From Schaalia odontolytica (GTDB lineage: Bacteria; Actinomycetota; Actinomycetes; Actinomycetales; Actinomycetaceae): a DNA stretch of 14,114 nucleotides. The translations under genes were made by a program, and so were the position numbers. The stretch spans positions 1-14,114 of the forward strand of contig CATYYP010000012.1 of assembly GCA_958415245.1 (NCBI GenBank), read 5' to 3'. Positions 7,215 to 14,069 of the stretch are shown piece by piece. A model generated the notes under the pieces. It was given only the letters and a program-made list of their open reading frames with translations. It was not told where the DNA came from and did no database searches. Numbering within the stretch: position 1 is the first letter of the stretch; each line of letters opens with the position of its first letter.

Positions 7215-7760
7215 TCAGGAATGTCCGAGGGCGGTGAACACGAGAAGGTGGCAATCTTCGGACACGGCTAGCGCTTGTATGTCCATGGGACCGAAATCGT
7301 GTGGAATCTTCTCCTTATCCGGTGCGAGCGCCTTGGCGGCGAACTCCGGGGCGATCGTGGTGAACTCGCAGTCCTGTGGGACAAACTCGTAGAGATGAGG
7401 ATAGATGCCGGGCAGGAGTGTGTCGGTGGTTGCCCCCTCCGCGAGGAGCTGGATCGTTTCGTCGGGGACGGTGGCAACAGCGGTCAGCCAGAACTCGGGG
7501 TCCTGGTCGGGGAGGAAGCCCGTTTGACTGGAATAAGCGATGGTGAGGTGCACCTCGCTCGCCTCCATGTTCGGCCAACGTAGGTTCACGGAGTCCGTCT
7601 GGTCCTTGATGGTGGGCTCTTCATCGCTTCTGAAGACGAACTCAGAGAAACGCGGATCCTTCGGGTACTGAGGAGCCGTCTTGTGCGCGAACGGGTTGCA
7701 CGCGGCAGTGAGCGCAGTGGCGACGAGGATCGGGAGGATGAGTTGACGTATGGACTTCAC
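7215..7760 (-). CDS. Predicted lipoprotein, paralogue 3 of 3 (181 aa)
   Basis: GTG start at 7760, three nucleotides after the stop of the 120-aa gene, so translation is probably coupled; no good Shine-Dalgarno sequence is visible. The signal peptide (MKSIRQLILPILVATALTAA, lipidated C21) differs from the other two in sequence. The mature part keeps DPRF (35-38), DSVNLRWPNM (56-65), FWLTAVATVP (90-99), LLPGIYPHLYEFVP (115-128) and C131/C170, 39 residues apart. First lipoprotein after the 120-aa gene. The family could be surface immunity proteins, receptors or scaffolds for the larger protein upstream; nothing in the sequence decides. Confidence 0.82.
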   Translation of the reverse strand: MKSIRQLILPILVATALTAACNPFAHKTAPQYPKDPRFSEFVFRSDEEPTIKDQTDSVNLRWPNMEASEVHLTIAYSSQTGFLPDQDPEFWLTAVATVPDETIQLLAEGATTDTLLPGIYPHLYEFVPQDCEFTTIAPEFAAKALAPDKEKIPHDFGPMDIQALAVSEDCHLLVFTALGHS

Positions 7761-7763
7761 CTG

Positions 7764-8126
7764 TCACGCCCCGATGTGCACGCAGACATACACATACTGT
7801 CCGCAGACGGCGACGCGGGTCGGGTAGCTGCTAATGCCGAGATAGGTCGGCAGGTCGGGACCGGTCATCCAGCGTTTGCCTGCGAGGTGCGCGAGGGCCT
7901 CGGGAAGCCACAGATCACCCGTGTATTCGCCGGTGCAATTGTCGACGAGGAGGTCGCTCCACTCCTCGTTCGCCTCAACGCAGATCACCATGAACCTATC
8001 CGATGGAAGTGGAAGATCCGACTCGGACTTCAGAATGACGCGACGGTCAATGACACGAAAAAACTCGTGGGTCGGCAGCAGTTCGTCGAGCATCTCCGCT
8101 GACATGAGCTGACGGAAACTCACCAT
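7764..8126 (-). CDS. Unrecognised 120-aa cytoplasmic protein
   Basis: I do not recognise this family. No signal peptide or membrane segment is seen, so it is probably cytoplasmic. It has four cysteines (49, 64, 108, 115), a predicted strand RFMVICVEA (44-52), an EEWSDLLVDNCTGEYTG segment (54-70) and strands near the end (TRVAVCGQYVYVCVHI). The WSDLLVDNxTGE stretch loosely recalls SUKH-type immunity proteins, but the likeness is too weak to assign. The ATG at 8126 has AGGAGG 9 nt upstream. It lies 33 nt after the 394-aa gene and 3 nt before the first lipoprotein gene, a position typical for an immunity or chaperone gene. Confidence 0.75.
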   Translation of the reverse strand: MVSFRQLMSAEMLDELLPTHEFFRVIDRRVILKSESDLPLPSDRFMVICVEANEEWSDLLVDNCTGEYTGDLWLPEALAHLAGKRWMTGPDLPTYLGISSYPTRVAVCGQYVYVCVHIGA

Positions 8127-8159
8127 GGGCTGCGGCCTCCTTTCTCGTTCCTGTTTTCT

Positions 8160-9344
8160 TTATCGGCTACCGTTATTGTCGTAGACCGGCTGAAATGGTG
8201 GTTGTTGGCCGACCTTCCAGGTGTATGTCTTGGTCATGCTCCCACTGGTCTCGAAGCTTTTGGCCCATCCGAGTTCCTCGAAACGGCCGTTGACGTCATC
8301 GCCGAGTCCTGTCACGCTATCGTGATCACCCCTGTTGAAGTTCCACTTGTCCCGCGCATGAACGGTCACGGTCGCGGTGATCGTGTCCCCGTTGACCTGA
8401 ACGTCGGTGTCGGTGTAGGTGTTGTGGCCGCCGAGTGTCCATTTCCAGTTTGCTGTCTCCGGATAATTTCCGGTTGCGCCGAGACTGGTCTGGGGTCCAT
8501 GGAGCGTGACGCCGGACTGGCCGGCCAAAGCCGCCTCGTTCGCCGCTGCCAGCGCACCATTGAGTTCTCCGTTGACGTGGTTACGGATGCCTGCGTCCTC
8601 CTTGTACGCTCTCTCGTAATCGACAGTCATGGGCGTGCCAGTGTTGTCGCGGAAATGCGCGTAGCACCTCGCTGCGTCGGTCATGCCGAAGCTATATGCG
8701 CCGCCGAGGCCGCTCTGTCCCGCCTCCCAGAGGGCATAATCTCCGGCGTTGGCTTGCCCCTTCTTTGACCCCCAGACGAAATCTTCGTCCCATTTCTGGG
8801 TGCGATCGGGCTCGACGGTCGAATAGCCGCCCCATGTCGTGTAAGGCGTCGCTCCCGGTCCGGCCGTGATTGCAGCCTGCAAATCGTACTGCTCGAAGGC
8901 CGAGACCCGCGGGGCCAGGATGTTTCGATACTGAGTCGCCTGGATGAAGAGCCGTCCGATGTCCTGGGGGCTTGCAAACAGCAGGCGGTTTCGGAGCGGT
9001 CGAACACCCCACGTGTCAGTGACGACGAAACCATGGAGCTCGATCTGCTCTACCAGCGTAATAACGTCGCCCTGAAGGCTCGTCTTGTTCGTGCGATACG
9101 CCGTGATGACGGACTGAAACTGTTGAATCACCTTATTCTGAGCGGTGATTTGATCTTCGATGGCCTGCAGATTGGCGAGGAGCGCGTCGGCGCTCTGTCC
9201 CTGCATCGTCTGTGTAACGAGCTCTTTTGCGTGCGCAATATCGTCCAACTTCGCCTCATTGTCGCGAAGCAGCAAATCGTACTTGGCGATCGTATCAGTG
9301 AAGCTAGACAGGTCGAGCGCGTAGAGCTCTGTTTTGGTTACCAC
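8160..9344 (-). CDS. 394-aa protein with WXG-like helical N-terminus and beta-rich C-terminal domain; putative type VII-style secreted protein
   Basis: No signal peptide. Residues 10-105 look like a long helical hairpin (FTDTIAKYDLLLRDNEAKLDDI, then SADALLANLQAIEDQITAQN); MQGQSADAL at 47-55 sits where WXG100-like proteins have W-x-G-xxA. A middle region has YALWEAGQSGLGGAYSFGM (203-221) and a DAARCYAHFRDNTGTPMTVD segment (223-242). The tail has WKWTLGGHNTY (300-310) and a DKWNFNRGD...GRFEELGWAKSF segment (332-364). From memory, such 'DA..L.HyL.gtG.p..vD' plus 'LGG...D.yNwd.GK' arrangements recur in uncharacterised actinobacterial secretion-associated proteins. The GTG at 9344 overlaps the previous gene by 7 nt. 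Toxin, enzyme or structural role is open; no catalytic set is recognised. Confidence 0.8.
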   Translation of the reverse strand: MVTKTELYALDLSSFTDTIAKYDLLLRDNEAKLDDIAHAKELVTQTMQGQSADALLANLQAIEDQITAQNKVIQQFQSVITAYRTNKTSLQGDVITLVEQIELHGFVVTDTWGVRPLRNRLLFASPQDIGRLFIQATQYRNILAPRVSAFEQYDLQAAITAGPGATPYTTWGGYSTVEPDRTQKWDEDFVWGSKKGQANAGDYALWEAGQSGLGGAYSFGMTDAARCYAHFRDNTGTPMTVDYERAYKEDAGIRNHVNGELNGALAAANEAALAGQSGVTLHGPQTSLGATGNYPETANWKWTLGGHNTYTDTDVQVNGDTITATVTVHARDKWNFNRGDHDSVTGLGDDVNGRFEELGWAKSFETSGSMTKTYTWKVGQQPPFQPVYDNNGSR

Positions 9345-9628
9345 GCGATGTCCCCCTTCAGGACGGAGGCGATCGAGTCGGAGATGTCGCGTTCCATGGC
9401 TTCGAAGGAATGGAGCGTCTTGAGCATGTTTGCGCGGGCCTTTTTCATCGCGTCGTGGATGCTCTTTTGTTCCTCGTTGATGGCCTGGATCGGCTCGGTG
9501 ATGCGCTGTGCGTAGACGCGGCTACAGGGATCTCCCGCGGGGGGTGTGACCTCTGTGACGGATGATGACCCGTCGAGGTACTGAGCCGCCGTGAGTAAGG
9601 CATCGCTCGAAAAACTCAAGTCGGGCAC
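9338..9628 (-). CDS. 96-aa EspC-like / WXG100-like helical protein
   Basis: The GTG at 9628 is preceded by AAAGGAG at about 6 nt, the best ribosome binding site near; the open frame continuing to 10000 runs antisense-like through the permease end and is not coding. The N-terminus (DLSFSSDALLTAAQYLDGSS, 3-22) matches the style of EspC-type ESX substrates (a short strand, then '..L..AA..LD'). A Pro/Gly break at 28-33 and a long helix (about 44-90: INEEQKSIHDAMKKARANML) follow. It has no WxG motif and only one Trp, at the last position. It overlaps the 394-aa gene by 7 nt, so the two products are likely made together and perhaps act as a pair. First gene of the six-gene block. The EspC assignment is by pattern only. 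Confidence 0.8.
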   Translation of the reverse strand: MPDLSFSSDALLTAAQYLDGSSSVTEVTPPAGDPCSRVYAQRITEPIQAINEEQKSIHDAMKKARANMLKTLHSFEAMERDISDSIASVLKGDIAW

Positions 9629-9671
9629 TGTCGTCTCCTTTGTCCGTACTTCTGTTGGGAGCCTACAAGGG

Positions 9672-9708
9672 GGAGGTCCCGGGAAGCAACTTGCTTCCCG
9701 GGACCTCC
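9672..9708. terminator. 16-bp perfect hairpin after the lactate permease gene
   Basis: GGAGGTCCCGGGAAGC (9672-9687), loop AACTT, exact complement at 9693-9708. It is 21 nt downstream of the permease stop on the - strand and 44 nt before the EspC-like start. It probably ends permease transcription. The remaining 43 nt hold the next ribosome binding site but no clear promoter, so the block may depend on read-through or on a weak promoter. Confidence 0.75.
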
Positions 9709-9728
9709 GATCAAATGCGTAGCAATGG

Positions 9729-11390
9729 TCAGTGCGGCATGTAGGCGCCGAGCCAGCCCTGGGATGCGATGAACACCAGGGTGCACAGCACCAGGAGCAG
9801 GCCGATCGAGTAGGGGGCGGCCTTCTTGAGGATTTCCGCGTCGGAGCCCTTCGAATCCACCGCGGTCGCGGCGATTGCGAGGTTCTGCGGGGACACGATC
9901 TTGCCGATGCCGCCGCCGATTGTGTTGGCGGCCAGCAGGATGGACGGGTCGAGGCCGGCGCCCGCGGCGGCGGTCGACTGCAGGTTCGCGAAGAGAGCAC
10001 CCGCTGAGGTCGCGGAGCCAGCGACGGCCGTGCCGATCCAGCCCAGGATGGGGGAGAGGAACGCGAAGGCCGCGCCTGTCGTCGCCAGCGCGGCGCCGAT
10101 CGAGGTGGTCTGACCCGAGAAGTTCATGACGAAGGCGAGGGCCATGACGGAGGCGATCGTCAGGATAGCCATGCGCAGCGAGTAGATGGTGCGCGGCAGG
10201 ACCGCGAACATCTCACCCACGGAGGTCTGGAAACGGCCGTTCGAGGAGTTCGTGCCGTAGACGATGGCGACGATGATGCCGGTGACGAAGATCCAGGTGC
10301 CGGGGTTGGACAGGATCTGCAGGTTGTAGTTGGCAGCGGTCGACGGGGAGCCGTCGCCGGTCAGCAGGTTGCCGTAGATGCCGGGCCATGCGATCTTCAC
10401 GTCCGTCGAGGAGAAGAAAGCGGCGATCGGCTTGGCGAGCTTCGTGATCGCGATGATGACGACGACGAGGACGTAGGGCAGCAGGGCCAGTCCGATGCGC
10501 GAGCCGGTGGGCTTGTCGGCCTCGTCGGCCTTGGTCGCGCACTCCGCAGGGGTCGTCGGGCCCCAGACTAGCAGGAAGACGTAGCAGGCGGCGAAGCCGA
10601 GCAGCGAGCCGACGACGGCGGTCAGCTCGTAGGAGACCGAGGGCGTGAAGAAGTGGCCGATACCTGCTGCGGCGCCCGCAACGAGGGCGAGGGGCCACAG
10701 CTGGCGCACGCCGCGGCTGCCGTCGAGGATGAACAGCATCAGGACCGGGATGAACAGGCAGAAAATCCAGGTCAGGTGGCCCATGTCGCCGGCGACGACG
10801 ACGGGGTCTGCGCCACCGAGCTTGCCAGCGGTGGTCGTGGGGATTGCCATGGCGCCAAAGCCCACGTTGATGGCGTTACCGACGACGGTGACGACAGCAG
10901 CCTTGATCTTCGGGACGCCGAGGGTCACCAGCATGGCGCAGGTGATGGCCACGGGGGCGCCGAAGCCGGCCAGGCCCTCGAGCAGGCCACAGAAGCACCA
11001 GGCGACGATGAGGGCCTGGGCGCGCTGGTCGCCGCGGCCGATCGTATTAAAGACAGCCTTGAGGTCGGAGCTTCGTCCGGACTTCTCTGTGAGGTTGTAG
11101 AGCCACACGGCCGCGATGATGATGTAGATGATCGGCATAAAGCCCATCGCGGCGCCCTGTGTTCCGGACAGGAGGGCCATGCCGACGGGCATCTTGAAGG
11201 CGAAGACCGCGATGCCCAGGGACAGCACCAGGGAGATGATCGAGCACCAGTGGGTGGCGACCTTGAAGACGCCCATGAGGACGAAGAAGACGACGAGCGG
11301 CAGAAGCCCGACGACGGCTGTCAGGAAGACGTTACCTGCGACGGCAGTCGTCGACGGGGTAAAAGATTGGGCTAACAAAAGAGAAGTCAT
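9729..11390 (-). CDS. lctP: L-lactate permease (LctP/LldP family)
   Basis: 553-residue membrane protein of the lactate permease family, which imports L-lactate with protons. Many hydrophobic segments run along the whole length, consistent with 12-14 membrane helices. Family hallmarks: the N-terminal segment VVGLLPLVVFFVLMGVFKV, GLAGFGAPVAITCAMLVTLG with AVVTVVGNAINVGFGA soon after, and the C-terminal SATSAGALFANLQ...ANTIGGGIGKIVSPQN region. The ATG at 11390 was preferred because GGAG lies 5 nt upstream; upstream Met codons at 11420 and 11429 lack such a site and would add residues not typical for the family. Lactate taken up here is the substrate of LutABC, encoded further down the same strand but separated by the six-gene block. 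Confidence 0.95.
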   Translation of the reverse strand: MTSLLLAQSFTPSTTAVAGNVFLTAVVGLLPLVVFFVLMGVFKVATHWCSIISLVLSLGIAVFAFKMPVGMALLSGTQGAAMGFMPIIYIIIAAVWLYNLTEKSGRSSDLKAVFNTIGRGDQRAQALIVAWCFCGLLEGLAGFGAPVAITCAMLVTLGVPKIKAAVVTVVGNAINVGFGAMAIPTTTAGKLGGADPVVVAGDMGHLTWIFCLFIPVLMLFILDGSRGVRQLWPLALVAGAAAGIGHFFTPSVSYELTAVVGSLLGFAACYVFLLVWGPTTPAECATKADEADKPTGSRIGLALLPYVLVVVIIAITKLAKPIAAFFSSTDVKIAWPGIYGNLLTGDGSPSTAANYNLQILSNPGTWIFVTGIIVAIVYGTNSSNGRFQTSVGEMFAVLPRTIYSLRMAILTIASVMALAFVMNFSGQTTSIGAALATTGAAFAFLSPILGWIGTAVAGSATSAGALFANLQSTAAAGAGLDPSILLAANTIGGGIGKIVSPQNLAIAATAVDSKGSDAEILKKAAPYSIGLLLVLCTLVFIASQGWLGAYMPH

Positions 11391-11428
11391 GGCTGCTCCG
11401 CGCGTCAGTGTGTGGGACATTGGACCCA

Positions 11429-11486
11429 ATTATCATGACATATGAACGCAGAGGCGTACACATTTTTGAGCCTTTTTCTTTGTCAA
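11429..11486 (-). promoter_or_regulatory. Candidate promoter region of the lactate permease gene
   Basis: On the - strand a GATAAT -10-like hexamer (11434-11429) lies 38 nt before the start codon, with a dyad TCAT-N5-ATGA (11433-11445) overlapping it. A consensus TTGACA (11486-11481) is further upstream but has no good -10 at 17-18 nt. The region is AT-rich compared with its surroundings. Which elements are used cannot be settled by eye. Confidence 0.35.
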
Positions 11487-11559
11487 TGCAGGGTGGGGGA
11501 GCGCGCCGCATCTCACGTCCAGTATGCGCAGCTCCTGCTCGCGTGCCCGGCCTCGTCGA

Positions 11560-11565
11560 TAGACT
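11560..11565 (+). promoter_or_regulatory. -10 element for a probably leaderless leuA transcript
   Basis: TAGACT fits the actinobacterial TANNNT -10 pattern and ends 7 nt before the GTG at 11573, the distance expected if transcription starts at the start codon. No Shine-Dalgarno sequence is seen before that GTG. The -35 region is weak. Confidence 0.5.
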
Positions 11566-11572
11566 ACGAAGC

Positions 11573-13327
11573 GTGAAGACTACATCTGCTGTTCCCGTCC
11601 CCTCCGGCTCGCGCATGCCGATTCGTAAGTATCGACCGTTCCTCGACACGAATCCCGTGGACCTGCCGGATCGCCAGTGGCCCTCCAAGCGCATCACGAA
11701 GGCGCCGCGCTGGATGTCCACCGACCTGCGCGATGGCAACCAGGCCCTTATCGAGCCGATGGACCCGGCTCGCAAGCGTCGCATGTTCGACCTGCTGATA
11801 AAGCTGGGCTATAAGGAGATCGAGATCGGTTTCCCCGCGGCCTCGCAGACCGACTACGACTTCGTGCGCTCCCTGATCGAGGATGATGCGGTGCCCGAGG
11901 ACGTGACGATCTCGGTGCTCACCCAGTCGCGCCCCGAGCTGATCGAGCGCACGGTCGAGGCCATGGTGGGCTTCCCGCGCGCGACGGTGCACCTCTACAA
12001 CGCGACGGCCCCCGTGTTCCGCGAGGTCGTCTTCCACGCTGATAAAGCTCAGACGATCGAGCTCGCCCAGTCCGGTGCGCGCGAGATTATTGCGCAGGCT
12101 GAGAAGCGCCTGGGCGATGAGACGATCTTCGGATTCGAGTACTCGCCCGAGATCTTCGTGGACACCGAGCTCGATTTCGCCCTCGAGGCGTGCGAGTCCA
12201 TCATGGATGTCTGGGAGCCGGGCGAGGGACGCGAGATTGTCCTGAACCTGCCGTCCACGGTCGAGCGTGCGACCCCGAACGTGTTCGCTGATCAGATCGA
12301 GTGGATGAGCCGCAACCTGAGCCGCCGCGAGTACGTGGCGCTGTCCGTGCACCCGCACAATGACCGCGGCACGGGCGTGGCGACGGCTGAGCTGGCGCTG
12401 CTGGCCGGCGCGGATCGTATCGAGGGTTGCCTGCTGGGCCAGGGCGAGCGCACCGGCAACGTCGACCTGCTGACGCTGGGCCTGAACCTGTTCAGCCAGG
12501 GTATCGATCCGGGCATCGACTTCTCCGACGTGGACGCGATTCGCCGTACGGTCGAGTACTGCACGCAGATGGAGACGTCCCCGCGTGCCCCCTACGTCGG
12601 CGACCTTGTTTACACGAGTTTCTCCGGTTCGCACCAGGATGCGATCAAGAAGGGCTTCACCGCCCGCAAGGCCAAGGTGGACGCGGCCGGCGGCGACGAG
12701 GAAGCGGTCGTGTGGGAGCTGCCCTACCTGCCGATCGACCCGCACGACGTGGGTCGCTCGTACGAGGCCGTGGTGCGCGTGAACTCGCAGTCCGGCAAGG
12801 GTGGTGTCGCCTACCTCATGTCGACGGCGCACGCCATGGAGCTGCCGCGTCGTCTGCAGGTGGAGTTCTCTCGGATCGTCCAGCGCCACACCGACACCTA
12901 CGGCGGCGAGATCAACGCGGCCACGCTGTGGCAGATCTTCGCGGACGAGTACTTGCCCACGAGTGCCGCTCCCGGTCTGGAGCCGTGGGGTCGCTTCGAG
13001 ATCCGTGCCTCCCAGGTCTCGTCGATCGACGACGAGCACGTCGAGCTCAACGCGACGCTCACGGACGGCGGCGAGACCGTGAAGGTGCAGGCCACGGGTA
13101 CGGGCCCGATCGACGCCTTCGTCTCGGCGCTGCACGAGTTCGATCTCGATGTGCGCATCCTCGACTACTCCGAGCACGCGATGAGTCAGGGCCGCGACGC
13201 CCGCGCCGCCGCGTACGTGGAGGCCGCGGTTGACGGTCAGATCGTGTGGGGCGTTGGCATCGACTCCTCGATCACGCGCGCGTCCTACAAGGCCGTCATC
13301 TCGGCGGTTAACCGAGCCCTGCGCTAA
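11573..13327 (+). CDS. leuA: 2-isopropylmalate synthase
   Basis: 584-residue enzyme making 2-isopropylmalate from 2-oxoisovalerate and acetyl-CoA, the first committed step of leucine synthesis. The catalytic DRE-TIM barrel shows DLRDGNQAL (51-59), the metal-binding HPHND (260-264) and GQGERTGN soon after. NSQSGKGGVAY and LPRRLQVEFS lie in the linker, followed by the C-terminal LeuA dimer/regulatory domain that senses leucine, ending SITRASYKAVISAVNRALR. The layout matches the long actinobacterial LeuA (M. tuberculosis type) but without its repeat insertion. GTG at 11573 was chosen because a -10 element sits 7 nt upstream; ATG at 11615 (MPIRKYRPF) is a family-plausible alternative without a ribosome binding site. 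It is divergent from the permease gene. Single gene; no other leu genes are in the window. Confidence 0.96.
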   Translation: MKTTSAVPVPSGSRMPIRKYRPFLDTNPVDLPDRQWPSKRITKAPRWMSTDLRDGNQALIEPMDPARKRRMFDLLIKLGYKEIEIGFPAASQTDYDFVRSLIEDDAVPEDVTISVLTQSRPELIERTVEAMVGFPRATVHLYNATAPVFREVVFHADKAQTIELAQSGAREIIAQAEKRLGDETIFGFEYSPEIFVDTELDFALEACESIMDVWEPGEGREIVLNLPSTVERATPNVFADQIEWMSRNLSRREYVALSVHPHNDRGTGVATAELALLAGADRIEGCLLGQGERTGNVDLLTLGLNLFSQGIDPGIDFSDVDAIRRTVEYCTQMETSPRAPYVGDLVYTSFSGSHQDAIKKGFTARKAKVDAAGGDEEAVVWELPYLPIDPHDVGRSYEAVVRVNSQSGKGGVAYLMSTAHAMELPRRLQVEFSRIVQRHTDTYGGEINAATLWQIFADEYLPTSAAPGLEPWGRFEIRASQVSSIDDEHVELNATLTDGGETVKVQATGTGPIDAFVSALHEFDLDVRILDYSEHAMSQGRDARAAAYVEAAVDGQIVWGVGIDSSITRASYKAVISAVNRALR

Positions 13328-13347
13328 ACGCTCGCAGACAGATAGGG

Positions 13348-13389
13348 CGAACCCCGGCCTCGTTGATGGAGAAACGAGGCCGGGGTTCG
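13348..13389. terminator. 17-bp hairpin between convergent leuA and the TetR-type gene
   Basis: CGAACCCCGGCCTCGTT (13348-13364), 8-nt loop, perfect complement at 13373-13389. It sits 20 nt after the leuA stop and 8 nt from the stop of the opposing gene, so it can serve both. The core CCCCGGCCTCG and loop ATGGA recur in the hairpin at 5925-5958. Confidence 0.8.
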
Positions 13390-13397
13390 TCGCGTCT

Positions 13398-13982
13398 TCA
13401 GGCGCGCTGCGCGGCCGGGATCGGGTTGGCCGCCAGGGCCTCAAGGGATCGACGCACCTGACCGTCGAGTACGCGGGCGATGCGCTCGGTGAGGATGTAG
13501 GGGTCGGTGCTCATGCCGGTTGCGAGCCACTGAGAGATGTGGCCGAGAATAGCGAGAGTGAAGTGGTCGGTGATGAACACGCGATCGTCTTCGGTGACCT
13601 GCAGATCGATGCTGTGTTGATCGACGATGGGTTCCATGACGGCTCGCAGCTGCTTGTGGAGGAAGATCTGCAGGTCCTCCATGCCGATGGAGGAGACGAC
13701 GGAACGGGTCTCTTCAGGGTGGTTTTGCATCCACACGAACATGGCGAGCAGGCCATCGGACCAGTCCTCGTAGGTGGCGTTGGCGATGATCTGGTCGGCG
13801 ACCTCGCGCTTGAAGACCCACACGGTGAGGTCGCGGATGTCAGAGAAGTGGTAGTAGAAGGCCTGGCGTGTCACGCCGGCGGTGCGCGTGATTCCGGAAA
13901 CCGTCACCTTCGACAGTGGGACGGTCGTGAGGGCGTCGCGCAGGGCGCGTGCGAGCCGCTCTTTCGCATCGGGGTGGGGCAT
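13398..13982 (-). CDS. TetR/AcrR-family transcriptional regulator (DhaS-like)
   Basis: 194-residue repressor-type regulator. The N-terminal helix-turn-helix is clear: LSKVTVSGITRTAGVTRQAF followed by YYHFSDIRDL (about 23-52). The start of the C-terminal part (TVWVFKREV) resembles the DhaS/YcdC-like branch, which has TetR_C-type ligand domains; the ligand is unknown. The ATG at 13982 has GAGG 10 nt upstream (7 nt after GAGGATC core spacing). A -10-like TATAGT (14029-14024) with TAGGCA at 18 nt forms a plausible promoter. It meets leuA tail to tail, so leuA is not an obvious target; self-control or a divergent gene right of the window is more likely. Confidence 0.93.
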   Translation of the reverse strand: MPHPDAKERLARALRDALTTVPLSKVTVSGITRTAGVTRQAFYYHFSDIRDLTVWVFKREVADQIIANATYEDWSDGLLAMFVWMQNHPEETRSVVSSIGMEDLQIFLHKQLRAVMEPIVDQHSIDLQVTEDDRVFITDHFTLAILGHISQWLATGMSTDPYILTERIARVLDGQVRRSLEALAANPIPAAQRA

Positions 13983-14023
13983 CAGTGATCCTCGGCGACA
14001 AGAAACGATGAGGTTACGTGCGA

Positions 14024-14053
14024 ACTATACATGCAAATTCGCGGAGCTGCCTA
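14024..14053 (-). promoter_or_regulatory. Candidate promoter of the TetR-type regulator
   Basis: On the - strand: -35-like TAGGCA (14053-14048), 18-nt spacer, -10-like TATAGT (14029-14024), about 41 nt upstream of the ATG. Confidence 0.45.
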
Positions 14054-14057
14054 CTGC

Positions 14058-14069
14058 CTGTCTAGACAG
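14058..14069. promoter_or_regulatory. Perfect 12-bp palindrome, likely operator
   Basis: CTGTCTAGACAG reads the same on both strands and sits just upstream of the candidate -35 of the TetR-type gene. TetR-family regulators commonly bind palindromes of this size beside their own gene. Target assignment is inference; it could also control a gene starting beyond the right edge. Confidence 0.55.

Noticed and set aside
9629..10000. N-terminal extension of the EspC-like protein through the permease end
   Set aside because: Arg/Pro/Ser-rich shadow of the permease gene; the GTG at 9628 has a strong ribosome binding site and gives a typical ~100-residue protein.
11564..13444. Long open frame on the - strand opposite leuA
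   Set aside because: Same GC-rich shadow effect; it runs across the leuA terminator and shows no recognisable protein pattern.
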